Shown: piece after piece, positions 45,922 to 56,860 of the stretch
Layout of the letters: each line of letters opens with the position of its first letter
Numbering within the stretch: position 1 is the stretch's first letter
DNA from: Bacteroidia bacterium
GTDB taxonomy: Bacteria > Bacteroidota > Bacteroidia > B-17B0 > Aurantibacillaceae
Assembly (NCBI GenBank): GCA_022841465.1
Contig: JALHRL010000017.1
Location: 1-64,000 of the forward strand
Direction of reading: 5' to 3'
Length of the DNA stretch: 64,000 nucleotides
Position numbers and translations under genes: made by a program
The notes under the pieces: generated by a model
Told to the model about the DNA's origin: nothing
Seen by the model: the letters and a program-made list of their open reading frames with translations, nothing else
The model's database searches: none

Positions 45922-47745
45922 TTAATCTTTTATAACCTTAATTGATTTTGAACCCACACCATCATTTACATAAAGCAAGTATATCCCTTTTGCAAAAGTT
46001 TGCGTGTTAATGATGGAATCCTTATCAATTTCCTTTTGTAAAACCAGCTTTCCTGCCACATCAACAATTTTTATTTCAATTTTTTTGATGCAGGAAATTT
46101 TTAATTCATCTTTAAATGGATTCGGGTAAATTTTTATCCCATCTAATTCCATTTCCTTAGAATCTATTCCTGCGCAAACCATTACCGATTGGGTAATAGT
46201 TGCATTAGAAGAGCACACACCATCGCTTCCCGTAACGGTATATTGTGTGGTTATGGTTGGGTTAACTGCAATTACACTGCCCGTTCCTCCCGGATTCCAG
46301 GTATAGCTATTTGCACCGCTTGCGCTTAAAGTTGCTTGATTGCCCGCGCATATTAAACTAGAACTGGAAACAGGTGTGATTGTTGGAGAGGCAACAACAC
46401 TTACTGTTAAAGCAGCTGAACCTGAGCAAACTGCAGAATAAGCGCCAACCGTAAATACTATAACAGAACCAACTGTAAGATTTGAACTTCCTAACATAAC
46501 CGAATTTCCAATGCAGATAGCTAAATACGCTCCCGAAGGTCCAGAACAAGGTCCCCAAACAAAGGCTTGTGCTCCCGGAGAATTTGCAGTTAAAATTATA
46601 CTATATGGCACAGGTCCTTTACATACAACTGTAGAACTGGGTGTAACCGTTACGCTCAAAGGTGCAAGTGATGAAATTGAAACGGCTGTGCTAGATATAC
46701 AACTGTTGTTGGTCCACGTTGCTACAACAGAATAATTACCTGATGGAGCTGCAATAGTTGGCTGAATTACACTTCCGGTAAACGTTGTTCCTGTCCAAGT
46801 GTACGTATTTGCACCGCTTGCAGTGATGGTAGAATTAAATCCGGTGCACACTGCCGTGTAATTAGGTGTAACCGTTAAAGGTGGCACCGCATCAACCACA
46901 ACATTGGTAGTTGCTGTAATTGGGCACAATCCGCAATTAAGCATAACCGTATAATTTCCACTCATTATGGGCTGCGCATTGGCTATGGTGTTGTTTTGAT
47001 TATTGGTGGTAAAATTATTTGGCCCTACCCAGGTAAAAGAAGGGGTACATTGCGAAGTGTAATTTACATTTAAACTTAATGTGTTTCCTGCACATAAAGT
47101 TGAATTGCTGGTTGCTGTTGCAGTAATTACAGGTGATGTATTTCCAACACATACAATATAATCTTCCACTTCGCCATATGTATATTGTATACATGGATCA
47201 ATTGTACTTCCATTTATTAAACGCGCACAGCGAATACGCATTCTGTAAATTCCGTTTGGCTGAGCAGGAGGAATATTAACCGTTAAATTTGCCCAACCAC
47301 CGCCTGCTATAGTTCCGGGTGTTGAGGCAACCATTTCGCTTGGAGATTGAAATATGTTGTCTAAATTCCAATCAATAAAAACAGCAATGCCCTGCGCATA
47401 ATCGTTACCAATTTGAATGCTAAAGGTAACAGCCTGACCCGGTGAAACAGAAAGGTTGTGCTGACATTGATGAAAAATATAATTTCTTATTCCAATAGAA
47501 GGGAAATTTTGCGAATTACATCCTGTATTTAGATTATTAATATCGGTATTGGCACCTGTAGTAATTACACTATGAATAAAATCATTTACAAAGGCACCGG
47601 GCTGATTGGAAGGGCCGGGTTGATTACAAGGGCACATATTGTATAAAGGCATACAATAAGGAGTTGGCAATAAGCCGGGCTGAGCAAAAAGTTTTTGAAA
47701 ACTAAAACTGATGAGTACAACCAAAAGAACTTTAATTGTTTTCAT
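45922..47745 (-). CDS. Type IX-secreted protein with GEVED domain and Por sorting tail
   Basis: A 607-residue protein with an N-terminal signal peptide. A GEVED domain (about 105-200) shows FIDWNLDNIFQSPSE and YGEVEDYIVC. Three or more Ig/PKD-like beta domains follow (about 205-525; SGNYTVMLNCG, SGNYSVVATW, TQYTVTGSDGVC). The C-terminal type A sorting domain (about 535-607) has IKIYPNPFKDEL and GIYLLYVNDG...KSIKVIKD. The tail directs export by the type IX system and surface attachment. Likely an adhesin or matrix protein. No catalytic motif is seen. Confidence 0.9.
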   Translation of the reverse strand: MKTIKVLLVVLISFSFQKLFAQPGLLPTPYCMPLYNMCPCNQPGPSNQPGAFVNDFIHSVITTGANTDINNLNTGCNSQNFPSIGIRNYIFHQCQHNLSVSPGQAVTFSIQIGNDYAQGIAVFIDWNLDNIFQSPSEMVASTPGTIAGGGWANLTVNIPPAQPNGIYRMRIRCARLINGSTIDPCIQYTYGEVEDYIVCVGNTSPVITATATSNSTLCAGNTLSLNVNYTSQCTPSFTWVGPNNFTTNNQNNTIANAQPIMSGNYTVMLNCGLCPITATTNVVVDAVPPLTVTPNYTAVCTGFNSTITASGANTYTWTGTTFTGSVIQPTIAAPSGNYSVVATWTNNSCISSTAVSISSLAPLSVTVTPSSTVVCKGPVPYSIILTANSPGAQAFVWGPCSGPSGAYLAICIGNSVMLGSSNLTVGSVIVFTVGAYSAVCSGSAALTVSVVASPTITPVSSSSLICAGNQATLSASGANSYTWNPGGTGSVIAVNPTITTQYTVTGSDGVCSSNATITQSVMVCAGIDSKEMELDGIKIYPNPFKDELKISCIKKIEIKIVDVAGKLVLQKEIDKDSIINTQTFAKGIYLLYVNDGVGSKSIKVIKD

Positions 47746-47794
47746 TTAATTAAATTATAATTAAAGAAACAAAAAATAAAGGGGATTACAAAAT

Positions 47795-48577
47795 TTACTT
47801 AGCCTTATTTGGCGTTGCTTTGGTTTTATTATTTGGGGTAACACTACCGGTTGTGGTGCCGGCCGTTTTATTCTTTTTAAAATATTCTTCTGTTTCTTTT
47901 TTAGTTAATGGTTGGCAATTTTTCCAAACTTCTTTTTCTTTTATCTTTCCATCTTTTTCTTTCATTATCCAAACACCCTCTTTGCATCCGTTTTTGTATA
48001 TGCCGGTTGCTGCTGCTGTTCCGTTAGGAAAATAATAAGAAACCTTACCGTCTAATTTTCCATTTACATACTTACCTTCGCCTTTTACCAACTTTCCGTC
48101 GAAATATTGTTTAAAGGGACCCTCTAATAAATCGTTTTTGTAATTTTTTTCTTCTGCAATATTTCCATCGGGTAAATAAACTATGCTAGGGCCGTTTTTT
48201 TTACCATTGCTGTACTTATCTTTAGAAATAACTACTCCGGCTTCATCATAAAATTTCCAAACACTGTCTTTTAACTCACTTATGTATTTTCCTTCGGCCA
48301 TTAACTTTCCGGTTAGCTGGTGATACATTTTTACATAGGCTATTTTACCACCCTCTTTGTAATAAGTTACCGCACGGCGGGCAGTATCGCCAGGGTAATA
48401 ATGTTTAAAATAACCAATGGGCTTATCGTCTTTAAACTCCCCCTCGTAAATTACCTTTCCCGATTTTTCATCTACTTTTTTCCAAACACCTTGTTTCTTT
48501 CCGGCTGCATCGGTTTTGTTTTGTGCATTAGCAAAAGCTATACTTAAAATGGCTATTAGTTGAAAATACTTACGCAT
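47795..48577 (-). CDS. MORN-variant repeat protein (YwqK-like), secreted
   Basis: A 260-residue protein with a signal peptide (ends about FANAQ, 19) and about eight MORN-variant repeats: GVWKKVDEKSGKVIYEGEFK, GYFKHYYPGD, GKLMAEGKYI, GPSIVYLPDGNIAEEKNYKN, GPFKQYFDGK, GKVSYYFPNG. A low-complexity Lys/Thr/Asn tail follows (about 230-260). It is a second member of the family also found at 16599, differing in having a neutral tail. Function is unknown. Confidence 0.78.
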   Translation of the reverse strand: MRKYFQLIAILSIAFANAQNKTDAAGKKQGVWKKVDEKSGKVIYEGEFKDDKPIGYFKHYYPGDTARRAVTYYKEGGKIAYVKMYHQLTGKLMAEGKYISELKDSVWKFYDEAGVVISKDKYSNGKKNGPSIVYLPDGNIAEEKNYKNDLLEGPFKQYFDGKLVKGEGKYVNGKLDGKVSYYFPNGTAAATGIYKNGCKEGVWIMKEKDGKIKEKEVWKNCQPLTKKETEEYFKKNKTAGTTTGSVTPNNKTKATPNKAK

Positions 48578-48643
48578 AAATTGTATAAGGGTTAATTCGC
48601 ATTAAAGATACTTAAATTTAATAATGGTTTTTACTAAAGCTTG

Positions 48644-50542
48644 TTAAGATATAAGATACTTATTATTATCGTTATGAATAACACCATCGTCAATTAATTC
48701 ATTAAAAGCTTTTACCCAAGTATCGTTATTGTATTTTTCCATTTTTAATTTTAATTCTTCTAAACTTAATGTTTCGCTTTTTAAAATATCCATAATTTGT
48801 TTTTTAATAATATCAAAGTTTTTGGGTTTATTGGCTAAACACACATCGCAATATCCGCAACCTGCGTTATTAAATTCATTAAAATAAGTAAGCAACTGAA
48901 CTTGCCTGCACACCTTATTGTTGTTAGCATAAGCAATAACAGCTTGTATGCGCTTTAAATGATTTTCTTTTAATAATTGGTAATTGGCAGGATCAAACCA
49001 AATATCCTTTGCGTTAATTCTATTTTGAACAAAATGCAGTTTAGGCAAATCGCTTTGTGGAATGTACGATAAAACACGAAAGGTATTTAGCATTTCTAAT
49101 TGTTTCACTACCTCTTCCAAACTCAGCTTTGCTTTATACATTAAATCGCGTTCATTAATAAAAACATAATTTTCAAAAACACCTCCATAGGTTCTTAAAA
49201 TAACTTTTATTAATGGTTCGTACTTAGGGTTTTTAATTTGATAATCGTATAAATACTCTCTATCGTTCAGCATCATTATTTTAGAGGGTTCAAAACCGGC
49301 ATCAAACAAGGTTAAATAATTTTGCTTCTCTAAAAATTTAATACTGTTATAAACGATAATAGGATGTAAACCATAACTTTTACAAATCAAATCAATATCA
49401 AAATCAACACTGGTACCTTCGCCTGAACCCATGGCAATTTGGTAATAATTACCAATGGTTTGATAGGTTTGTTTTATTTGTTCTAATGAAGGGAATGCAT
49501 ACTCAAAATATTCCAGCAAACGTTCTTCATCTCTTTTAGTAAAAAACAACGTAGCATAAGCCGGCTTTCCATTTCTTCCGGCCCTGCCCGCTTCCTGAAA
49601 ATACGCTTCTAAACTTTCGGGCAAATCTAAATGAACCACAAAACGCACATCGGGTTTATCAATTCCCATTCCAAATGCGTTGGTAGCGCAAATAACTTGT
49701 ATTTTATTATTAATCCAATCGTTTTGTATTTCTTGTCGCGCATCGTAACTTAAACCGGCGTGGTAAGCACTACTGCTAATTTTATTTTCGTAAAGTAGCT
49801 TTGCAAGCTCTTCGGTTTTTCTTCTGTTTTGAACATACACAACACCCGAACCGCCCAAATTATGAATGAGCTTAAGCAAACGCGGAATTTTATTTTCTTC
49901 CAGTTGCACTACATATCTTAAATTGCTTCTTGCAAACGATTGTTTAAATACATTAGGAGAAGTAAATTGTAATTTGTCCTGAATATCTTTTACTACGGCA
50001 GCTGTTGCGCTTGCTGTTAATGCAACAATTCCAACTTTATTAAAATAACTTCGTACCTCCGCAATTTGTAAATAGCTGGGTCTAAAATCATATCCCCATT
50101 GCGAAATACAATGTGCTTCATCTACGGCTATTAAAGTAATAGGCAAATCGCCCAACTGCTTTCTAAATACTTCGTTTTGTAAACGCTCCGGCGAAACGTA
50201 CAAAAACTGCACATGCCCCATAGCCGCATTACTTAGGGCAATGTTTATTTGTTTTTTATTCATGGCCGCCGTTATAGCAACTGCAGAAATACCGCGTTTT
50301 TTAAGGTTAGTCACCTGGTCGTTCATTAAAGCCACCAATGGCGAAACAACCAAAACCGTTCCTCCCAAAGCTAAACCCGGAACTTGAAAGCAAATAGATT
50401 TGCCGCCTCCGGTAGGAAGAAGCGCCAAGGTATCTTTGCCCTGCAAAACAGACAATACTATGTCTTCTTGCATGGGCCGGAATTCTGAAAACGACCAATA
50501 CTTCTTTAAAATCTCACGAATATTTTCTTTTTGCGAATCGAT
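48644..50542 (-). CDS. recQ: ATP-dependent DNA helicase RecQ, non-ATG start
   Basis: RecQ helicase with Walker A TGGGKS, DEAH box in AVDEAHCISQWGYDFRPSYL, motif VI QEAGRAGR, and the zinc-binding cysteines CRQVQLL...CGYCDVC before a C-terminal winged-helix part. It unwinds DNA 3' to 5'. The first ATG (50473) falls inside the conserved Q motif (KKYWSFSEFRPMQED). The frame is open upstream to TGA at 50564-50566 with no ATG, GTG or TTG. ATC at 50540-50542 (or ATT at 50555-50557) would give a normal N-terminus (DSQKENIREILKKYW). So either the start is rare, or a base is wrong. No HRDC domain is apparent, giving a shorter protein than E. coli RecQ. Confidence 0.85.
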   Translation of the reverse strand: MDSQKENIREILKKYWSFSEFRPMQEDIVLSVLQGKDTLALLPTGGGKSICFQVPGLALGGTVLVVSPLVALMNDQVTNLKKRGISAVAITAAMNKKQINIALSNAAMGHVQFLYVSPERLQNEVFRKQLGDLPITLIAVDEAHCISQWGYDFRPSYLQIAEVRSYFNKVGIVALTASATAAVVKDIQDKLQFTSPNVFKQSFARSNLRYVVQLEENKIPRLLKLIHNLGGSGVVYVQNRRKTEELAKLLYENKISSSAYHAGLSYDARQEIQNDWINNKIQVICATNAFGMGIDKPDVRFVVHLDLPESLEAYFQEAGRAGRNGKPAYATLFFTKRDEERLLEYFEYAFPSLEQIKQTYQTIGNYYQIAMGSGEGTSVDFDIDLICKSYGLHPIIVYNSIKFLEKQNYLTLFDAGFEPSKIMMLNDREYLYDYQIKNPKYEPLIKVILRTYGGVFENYVFINERDLMYKAKLSLEEVVKQLEMLNTFRVLSYIPQSDLPKLHFVQNRINAKDIWFDPANYQLLKENHLKRIQAVIAYANNNKVCRQVQLLTYFNEFNNAGCGYCDVCLANKPKNFDIIKKQIMDILKSETLSLEELKLKMEKYNNDTWVKAFNELIDDGVIHNDNNKYLIS

Positions 50543-50764
50543 AGCGCTAAAGTAAATAAAATTTCAGGCCTTCTCTTCTGCTAAATGCAACCTTATTAAA
50601 GCAAATTCGTTGGCATCAATTGAATTGAAGATGAAGTCTTTACCTCACTTATTTTTCACTAAAATGTTAAAATAGGGTGTTTTTTAACATATACCAAGTA
50701 ATTGATTATCAACATATTATTTACGAATGTTTAAAACTTATACCTGATTAGTGTAAATTAACAG

Positions 50765-50794
50765 TTGTTTTTCTCGTAATAAATATAATCTTTG
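50765..50794 (+). promoter_or_regulatory. Probable promoter of M23 peptidase gene
   Basis: TTG (50765-50767), an 18-bp spacer and TAATCTTTG (50786-50794, one extra base against TAnnTTTG) lie 23 bp before the TTG start codon. Confidence 0.55.
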
Positions 50795-50817
50795 CAAAAT
50801 TCAAAAAAAGAGACAGG

Positions 50818-51786
50818 TTGAAATCTGCATACAAAATATTCATAATCATATTCTTACTTGGGTTTACCTCAAACTCTTTTGGTTATCATCCGGATGAAAA
50901 AAAACCGGGAGATGATAAGAAAGGAAAGGGGAAAGCAAAAGACGATACCACCTCTCATAAAATTGAAATTTCGGAAAATATAGATTGTGAAGAAGAAGGT
51001 ATGGAAACCGAATCCATTTCCTTTCCGAGTAACGATTTATATGCCAGTTGGGATACCACCATGGCACACCCTTATAACTTTAATGAAATATTTAAACTTG
51101 ATTCTGTAGAAATTGATTTTATTAACCCCGGCGAAAATTATTTTGTTATGCCTTTTAAAGGAAACAAAACAAGTGAGTTTGGTTGGAGAAAACGTCGCCC
51201 ACATTACGGTACCGATATTGATTTAGAAACCGGAGATACCGTTAGAGCTGCATTTGACGGAATGATTAGAATTGCAAAAGTTGCTTACGGTTACGGTAAC
51301 TGTATTATTATACGCCACAACAACGGTTTAGAAACAGTTTATGGACATCTTTCCAGAATGGATGTTGAAGTAGGCAAAATTGTGAAAGCCGGAGATGTTA
51401 TTGGTTTAGGTGGAAACACCGGGCGTTCAACCGGTTCTCATTTACATTGGGAAATTAGATATGCCGGACAGGCACTGGATGCAAATGATTTAGTAGATTT
51501 TAATACCGGTTGCTTAAAAGATAATTGTTTTGTTTTAAAGAAAACCGATGTTGCCAATAAATACGATTTACGTGCTTTAAAAAACCGCCACCGGAAAGAT
51601 GTTGGTTTAACAAAAGCAGAATTAGCATACGCTAAAAAAGTTGGAGGCAAAATTTACAAAGTAAAAAGTGGCGATACCTTATCTGCAATTGCAAAACGCC
51701 ACCACACTACCGTTTCTTCTCTTTGTAAGAAAAACAAAATCAGAGAAAATTCTATTCTAAGATTAGGTCAGCTTTTAAAAATCTAG
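50818..51786 (+). CDS. Secreted M23 metallopeptidase with LysM domain
   Basis: A 322-residue protein starting at TTG; this start gives a proper signal peptide (to about 22). A charged linker is followed by the M23 (LytM) domain, about 110-220, with all zinc ligands: H129 and D133 in HYGTDID, H177 in YGHLSR, and H208/H210 in GSHLHWE. The C-terminus is a LysM module (about 275-322; YKVKSGDTLSAIAKRHHTT). It cleaves peptide cross-links of peptidoglycan, or acts in wall remodelling, in the periplasm. Confidence 0.92.
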   Translation: MKSAYKIFIIIFLLGFTSNSFGYHPDEKKPGDDKKGKGKAKDDTTSHKIEISENIDCEEEGMETESISFPSNDLYASWDTTMAHPYNFNEIFKLDSVEIDFINPGENYFVMPFKGNKTSEFGWRKRRPHYGTDIDLETGDTVRAAFDGMIRIAKVAYGYGNCIIIRHNNGLETVYGHLSRMDVEVGKIVKAGDVIGLGGNTGRSTGSHLHWEIRYAGQALDANDLVDFNTGCLKDNCFVLKKTDVANKYDLRALKNRHRKDVGLTKAELAYAKKVGGKIYKVKSGDTLSAIAKRHHTTVSSLCKKNKIRENSILRLGQLLKI

Positions 51787-51819
51787 TTTTTATTTCTAAG
51801 CTTTAATTAATTATTCTTT

Positions 51820-51852
51820 AACCCTGACAGGGTTTTGAACCCTGTCAGGGTT
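51820..51852. terminator. Large hairpin after M23 gene (CCTGTCAGGG family)
   Basis: Two 15-base arms (AACCCTGACAGGGTT and AACCCTGTCAGGGTT) form a stem with a TTG loop, 34 bp after the stop codon. A related hairpin (GCTGACAGGGTT) occurs at 53984-54018, so this is also a dispersed repeat. Confidence 0.65.
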
Positions 51853-51862
51853 AAAGCCTGCA

Positions 51863-52092
51863 CGTCATTGCGAGGAGCGCCGATGTATCCGTGCGACGAA
51901 GCAATCTCAGAGTTAGCAGAACTTGAAATAAAGTATACGGCATGTGAGATTGCTTCGCTGCGCTCGCAATGACGGAATGCTCGTCATTGCGAGGAGCGCC
52001 GATGTATCCGTGCGACGAAGCAATCTCATGTATAGATAAGAAAGTGATAATTATTCTGCGTGTGAGATTGCTTCGCTGCGCTCGCAATGACG
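51863..52092. repeat. Two copies of REP-like GTCATTGCGAGG element
   Basis: Copies at 51863-51974 and 51982-52092 each begin CGTCATTGCGAGGAGCGC and end CGCTCGCAATGACG. GACGAAGCAATCTC and GAGATTGCTTCGC form an inner inverted pair around a variable centre. The outer 50 bases of the arms are nearly identical between copies while the centres differ. A third family (GTCATTCTGAGTGAAACGAAG) follows at 52102. These are widespread intergenic palindromes in Bacteroidota and other phyla. Confidence 0.92.
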
Positions 52093-52198
52093 GAACCGCA
52101 ATGTCATTCTGAGTGAAACGAAGAATCTGAGTCTTCAATTCTGTCAGGATTAAATAATTTGGAGGCTTAACTTATCGTGTTAGCTGAGCTTGCTGAAG

Positions 52199-53053
52199 CT
52201 AAAACCTTACCTCGCAACCGGGTAACAAAGCGCGTAATTTTTCTATTTCTTCTTGTGGTATTGGATTACCGCGTAAATCTAAAAGAGAAAGTTCATTTAA
52301 CTCTGTTATGGTTTCAGGGATTGAGGTGAGTTTATTGTTTCGCAATGAAATAAAACGCAACTTTTGCGATTGATAAATTTGCATGGGAATTTTTGATAGC
52401 GGATTATTTTCTATTATCAACACTTCTAAATTGGGTAGCTTCTCAAAACTACCGGGTAAATAATGGGTGTTGGTATTTGATAAATACAAAAAATTTAAAT
52501 TCGGAATTTTAAATAATTGCTTAGGTAAACTATCCATTATTACATTCTCTAAAAAAACTTCTTTTAAATTTTTCATGTAACGCAACGTTTTGGGTAAACC
52601 TAAAGTATCGTCGGTATTTCCAAACTTTAGTGTTTTTAATTTTTTCAGGTACACAATTTCCGAAGGGATACTGTCTATTTTGGTATTCTGCAATTCCAAA
52701 TAATCTAAGCTGGCAAACGAACCTAATTTAGGAGGAAAAGTACTTAATTCATTTGCGTAAGAAGAAAAATAAGCCAGGTAAATTAAATTATTAAATCCTT
52801 CAGGGTAAGTAGTAATACTGTTGCCCCTTAACTTTAAAGCCATTAAATCGGTACAAGTGCTTAGTTTGGCATAAACTTTGGGTTCAAGTTTTTGGTAACT
52901 TAAATCCATTTTATAAATTTTACTTTTTGATTTGATGGCTTCTTTTAAATCTTTCCAAACGATACAACCCATTGGACCGTATTTATCAAACTCGTTTTGT
53001 GCACCACTTACCAGTGTAAAAAAAATGAAATATGTAAGTACAATCTTTTTCAA
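52199..53053 (-). CDS. Secreted leucine-rich-repeat protein
   Basis: A 284-residue protein with a signal peptide (to about 18) and roughly nine leucine-rich repeats of the bacterial/plant-like type (LMALKLRGNSITTYPEGF, LEVLIIENNPLSKIP, LRFISLRNNKLTSIPE, LSLLDLRGNPIPQEE). A short capping segment with two cysteines sits at the N-terminus and one cysteine near the end. It should form a curved binding surface; the partner is unknown. It starts 5 bp after the SPOR gene stop, so they are co-transcribed. Confidence 0.85.
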   Translation of the reverse strand: MKKIVLTYFIFFTLVSGAQNEFDKYGPMGCIVWKDLKEAIKSKSKIYKMDLSYQKLEPKVYAKLSTCTDLMALKLRGNSITTYPEGFNNLIYLAYFSSYANELSTFPPKLGSFASLDYLELQNTKIDSIPSEIVYLKKLKTLKFGNTDDTLGLPKTLRYMKNLKEVFLENVIMDSLPKQLFKIPNLNFLYLSNTNTHYLPGSFEKLPNLEVLIIENNPLSKIPMQIYQSQKLRFISLRNNKLTSIPETITELNELSLLDLRGNPIPQEEIEKLRALLPGCEVRF

Positions 53054-53058
53054 AAAAA

Positions 53059-53934
53059 TTATTTTGCTTTTACGCCATTCATAAACAATACCACAAAACC
53101 ATTGTAACCAATACCTTTTAACTCTTCCATTCTCTTTACTGCTTCTTCTTTTGTTTTATAACTTCCGGTTACCACTTTGTACATTCCATTCTCTTCGTAG
53201 GCACTTACCTTTCCGGCCTTGGCGTACTTAGTTAAATCAGGCTTTGAAGCCATAGATGCAATTTGAACTTTGTATTCTTTATTATCTGTAGCTTCAATGG
53301 TTTTAGTTGGTGTTGTTTCCTGTATTTTATTTTCTACAACAGGTTCTGCAAATTTTACAGGAACTGTATTAGAGGAGTTACTTGGTTTTGTTTCGGTGGT
53401 AACTGTTTTTACCGGAGTAGTTTCTTTAGCCTCATTTAAATTTACGGTGCCACTTTTTGCAATGCTAATATTTTCTTTTTTTGGTTCGTTATCTGTTAAA
53501 GGTACTGTGCTTTTTGCATCTGTAAATTTCACATGAATGGGTGCATCGCTTATGTCTTTCTTTACATTGGCATCTACATAATAAAATTTATGTTCAAAAG
53601 TTGCTTCGCCGGTAACAAACCCCACGTACATGCGCATAGTAAAAGTAAATTCACTGGCTTTCGGGCATTCTACCCAAACAATTTTTGCACGTTTATTTAC
53701 AAAACTAAAATGCCCGTCTAAACTATTACCCTCGCTTATGGTAATGTTATCGGGAACTTCTAATTGATACTTAGAAAAACTGTTGATGTTGCCTTTGTTA
53801 ATGGTAATTTCAATAGTAAAAAAACTATTGGCAGGTAAAGTTTCGGGGATATTGGCATCAAGTGTGTTTTGTGCTAAACCATTAAAATTTATGAAAGCAC
53901 TTAAAAAAAAGAAAAGAAATAACCTCTTTGCCAT
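53059..53934 (-). CDS. Secreted SPOR-domain protein
   Basis: A 291-residue protein from the ATG at 53934, which begins a clean signal peptide (MAKRLFLFFFLSAFINFNGLAQ); an in-frame ATG at 53970 adds 12 residues. A beta-sandwich N-terminal part (about 25-150) and a Thr/Lys/Val-rich linker precede the C-terminal SPOR domain (about 218-285; YKVQIASMASKPDLTKY and YKVVTGSYKTKEEAVKRMEEL). SPOR binds denuded peptidoglycan glycans, often at the division site. Confidence 0.85.
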   Translation of the reverse strand: MAKRLFLFFFLSAFINFNGLAQNTLDANIPETLPANSFFTIEITINKGNINSFSKYQLEVPDNITISEGNSLDGHFSFVNKRAKIVWVECPKASEFTFTMRMYVGFVTGEATFEHKFYYVDANVKKDISDAPIHVKFTDAKSTVPLTDNEPKKENISIAKSGTVNLNEAKETTPVKTVTTETKPSNSSNTVPVKFAEPVVENKIQETTPTKTIEATDNKEYKVQIASMASKPDLTKYAKAGKVSAYEENGMYKVVTGSYKTKEEAVKRMEELKGIGYNGFVVLFMNGVKAK

Positions 53935-53983
53935 ACAAGGTAAATATACAATTTTTATGCCGCGATTCAAAAAGCAGTTTTCC

Positions 53984-54018
53984 TAACGCTGACAGGGTTC
54001 AAAACCCTGTCAGCGTTA
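53984..54018. repeat. Hairpin of the CCTGTCAGGG family
   Basis: TAACGCTGACAGGGTT (53984-53999) and AACCCTGTCAGCGTTA (54003-54018) form a 16-bp perfect stem with a 3-nt loop. It is related to 51820-51852. Confidence 0.85.
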
Positions 54019-54140
54019 TAGCTTGAAATAAAGAATCTATTCAAATCCAGATGCTTCCTGCGTAAGCATGACAAAACATGGTGTTATTCTTAGAGAAACT
54101 TTTTTGACTAAGAAAAAAATAAGCGTTTAATAATCTGACC

Positions 54141-54473
54141 CTTCTTTTCTCTTGATAGAAAAGAAGCAAAAGATCAAGGCTGCTTAAAATTTTTCTAAAA
54201 TTAATTGTTAATCAAGCCTGATGATTTGAATCGCTTTGCGAGAGGCACAAATCATCTGTCACACGTGCCAGCGCATTTGATTTTCCAATTAATTTTTACG
54301 AAAAATTTTAAAAGGCCTCTAGCATCATCATTTTATGAACCACTTGCTTGCCCTCCAAGTGCTGCGCCAGGGATGGAGCGGCCTGTTTGAGCTCCTTTAG
54401 GGCCGCCTCTTTTGCCCTAAAGAGCGAGTAGCGACAGCCCGCCTGCCTTTGCCTAGATTTGCGCATGGCAGGC
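54141..54473. repeat. Multi-hairpin intergenic element
   Basis: Five inverted pairs are visible: CTTCTTTTCT/AGAAAAGAAG (54141-54166); long AT arms TTAAAATTTTTC...AATTAATTG (54184-54207) with CAATTAATT...GAAAAATTTTAA (54286-54311); GATGATTTG/CAAATCATC nested inside (54220-54256); TTTAGGGC/GCCCTAAA (54396-54421); and GCCTGCC/GGCAGGC (54441-54473). There is no gene. It resembles dispersed structured repeats of Bacteroidota. It could be a small non-autonomous element or a non-coding RNA. Confidence 0.6.
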
Positions 54474-54702
54474 AGGGGCGCCCAAAAAATGAAAACAAAT
54501 TTTTAATTAAAAAAATTACAGAAACTTATAGAGGTTTATTTAAAAGAACCTCCGTAAAAATGCCACCTTGTCATTTTAATCTGTCAATTCCCTTTTAAAA
54601 CTACTGCTTTTATAGAAAATTTGTCTTAATATGAACAATAACACCAATTGGCATAAATTCTGCTACCTTCGTAGCGCAAAAAATTTTTAAAAAAATATAT
54701 TT

Positions 54703-54981
54703 ATGGCTAAAATAAACGTAAAACCTTTGGCAGACAGAGTGCTGGTAGAGCCGGCAGAGGCAGAAACCAAAACAGCAGGTGGAATTATTATTCCTGATAC
54801 CGCAAAAGAAAAACCTCAACGCGGTAAAGTAATTGCAGTTGGTAAAGGAAAACCTGAAGAACCTATGACGGTTAAAGTTGGCGATGTTGTTTTATACGGC
54901 AAATACGCAGGAACTGAAATTCAGGTTGACGGAAACGATTATTTAATTATGCGCGAAAGCGATATTTTCGCCATCATTTAA
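54703..54981 (+). CDS. groES: Co-chaperonin GroES
   Basis: A 92-residue protein with the GroES signature [16 protein letters not shown] at the start, the mobile loop ([19 protein letters not shown], about 22-40) and the YGKYAGTEI strand. It forms the heptameric lid of GroEL. Followed by groEL after 58 bp as usual. No CIRCE operator is seen upstream. Confidence 0.97.
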   Translation: MAKINVKPLADRVLVEPAEAETKTAGGIIIPDTAKEKPQRGKVIAVGKGKPEEPMTVKVGDVVLYGKYAGTEIQVDGNDYLIMRESDIFAII

Positions 54982-55021
54982 ATATCACGTCATTTAATCA
55001 TCTAATTAACTCATTATCTAA

Positions 55022-56674
<1,653 letters not shown>

Positions 56675-56678
56675 GATT

Positions 56679-56716
56679 TAGTCGCGAGATACTAGTCGCG
56701 AGAGGTTAGTCGCAAG
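56679..56716. repeat. Three 14-bp-period repeats after groEL
   Basis: TAGTCGCGAGA recurs at 56679 and 56693, with a third, slightly changed copy (TAGTCGCAAG) at 56707. The period is 14 bp, as in the repeat before wecB. No coding capacity. Confidence 0.7.
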
Positions 56717-56776
56717 GTTCAAATGGAAAGAAAATAAATGTGATTCAAGAAATAGTTTTTGATGAACAACAATAAA

Positions 56777-56808
56777 TAAAAAGGCTGCTAGAAATAGTGG
56801 CCTTTTTT
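56777..56808 (+). terminator. Intrinsic terminator of groES-groEL
   Basis: AAAAAGGC and GGCCTTTTTT pair around an inner CTA/TAG with a GAAA tetraloop, followed by T residues, about 100 bp past the groEL stop. Confidence 0.75.
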
Positions 56809-56860
56809 GATTTTAAAAAAAACGCAATCCCTAAGACGAAGCAAAGCTTGTCTTAATTTT

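Noticed and set aside
50818-51067. Minus-strand frame opposite the M23 gene start
   Set aside because: The plus-strand frame has a signal peptide and full catalytic motifs; the antisense frame has none.
51851-52138. 95-codon minus-strand frame across the REP-like repeats
   Set aside because: Its product (with VIASAAKQS twice) is the known mistranslation of the GTCATTGCGAGG repeat, not a gene.
54648-54671. groES promoter from TTG and TACCTTCG
   Set aside because: The spacer is only 13 bp and the -7 box has a mismatch. A CIRCE operator (TTAGCACTC...GAGTGCTAA) was sought and not found.
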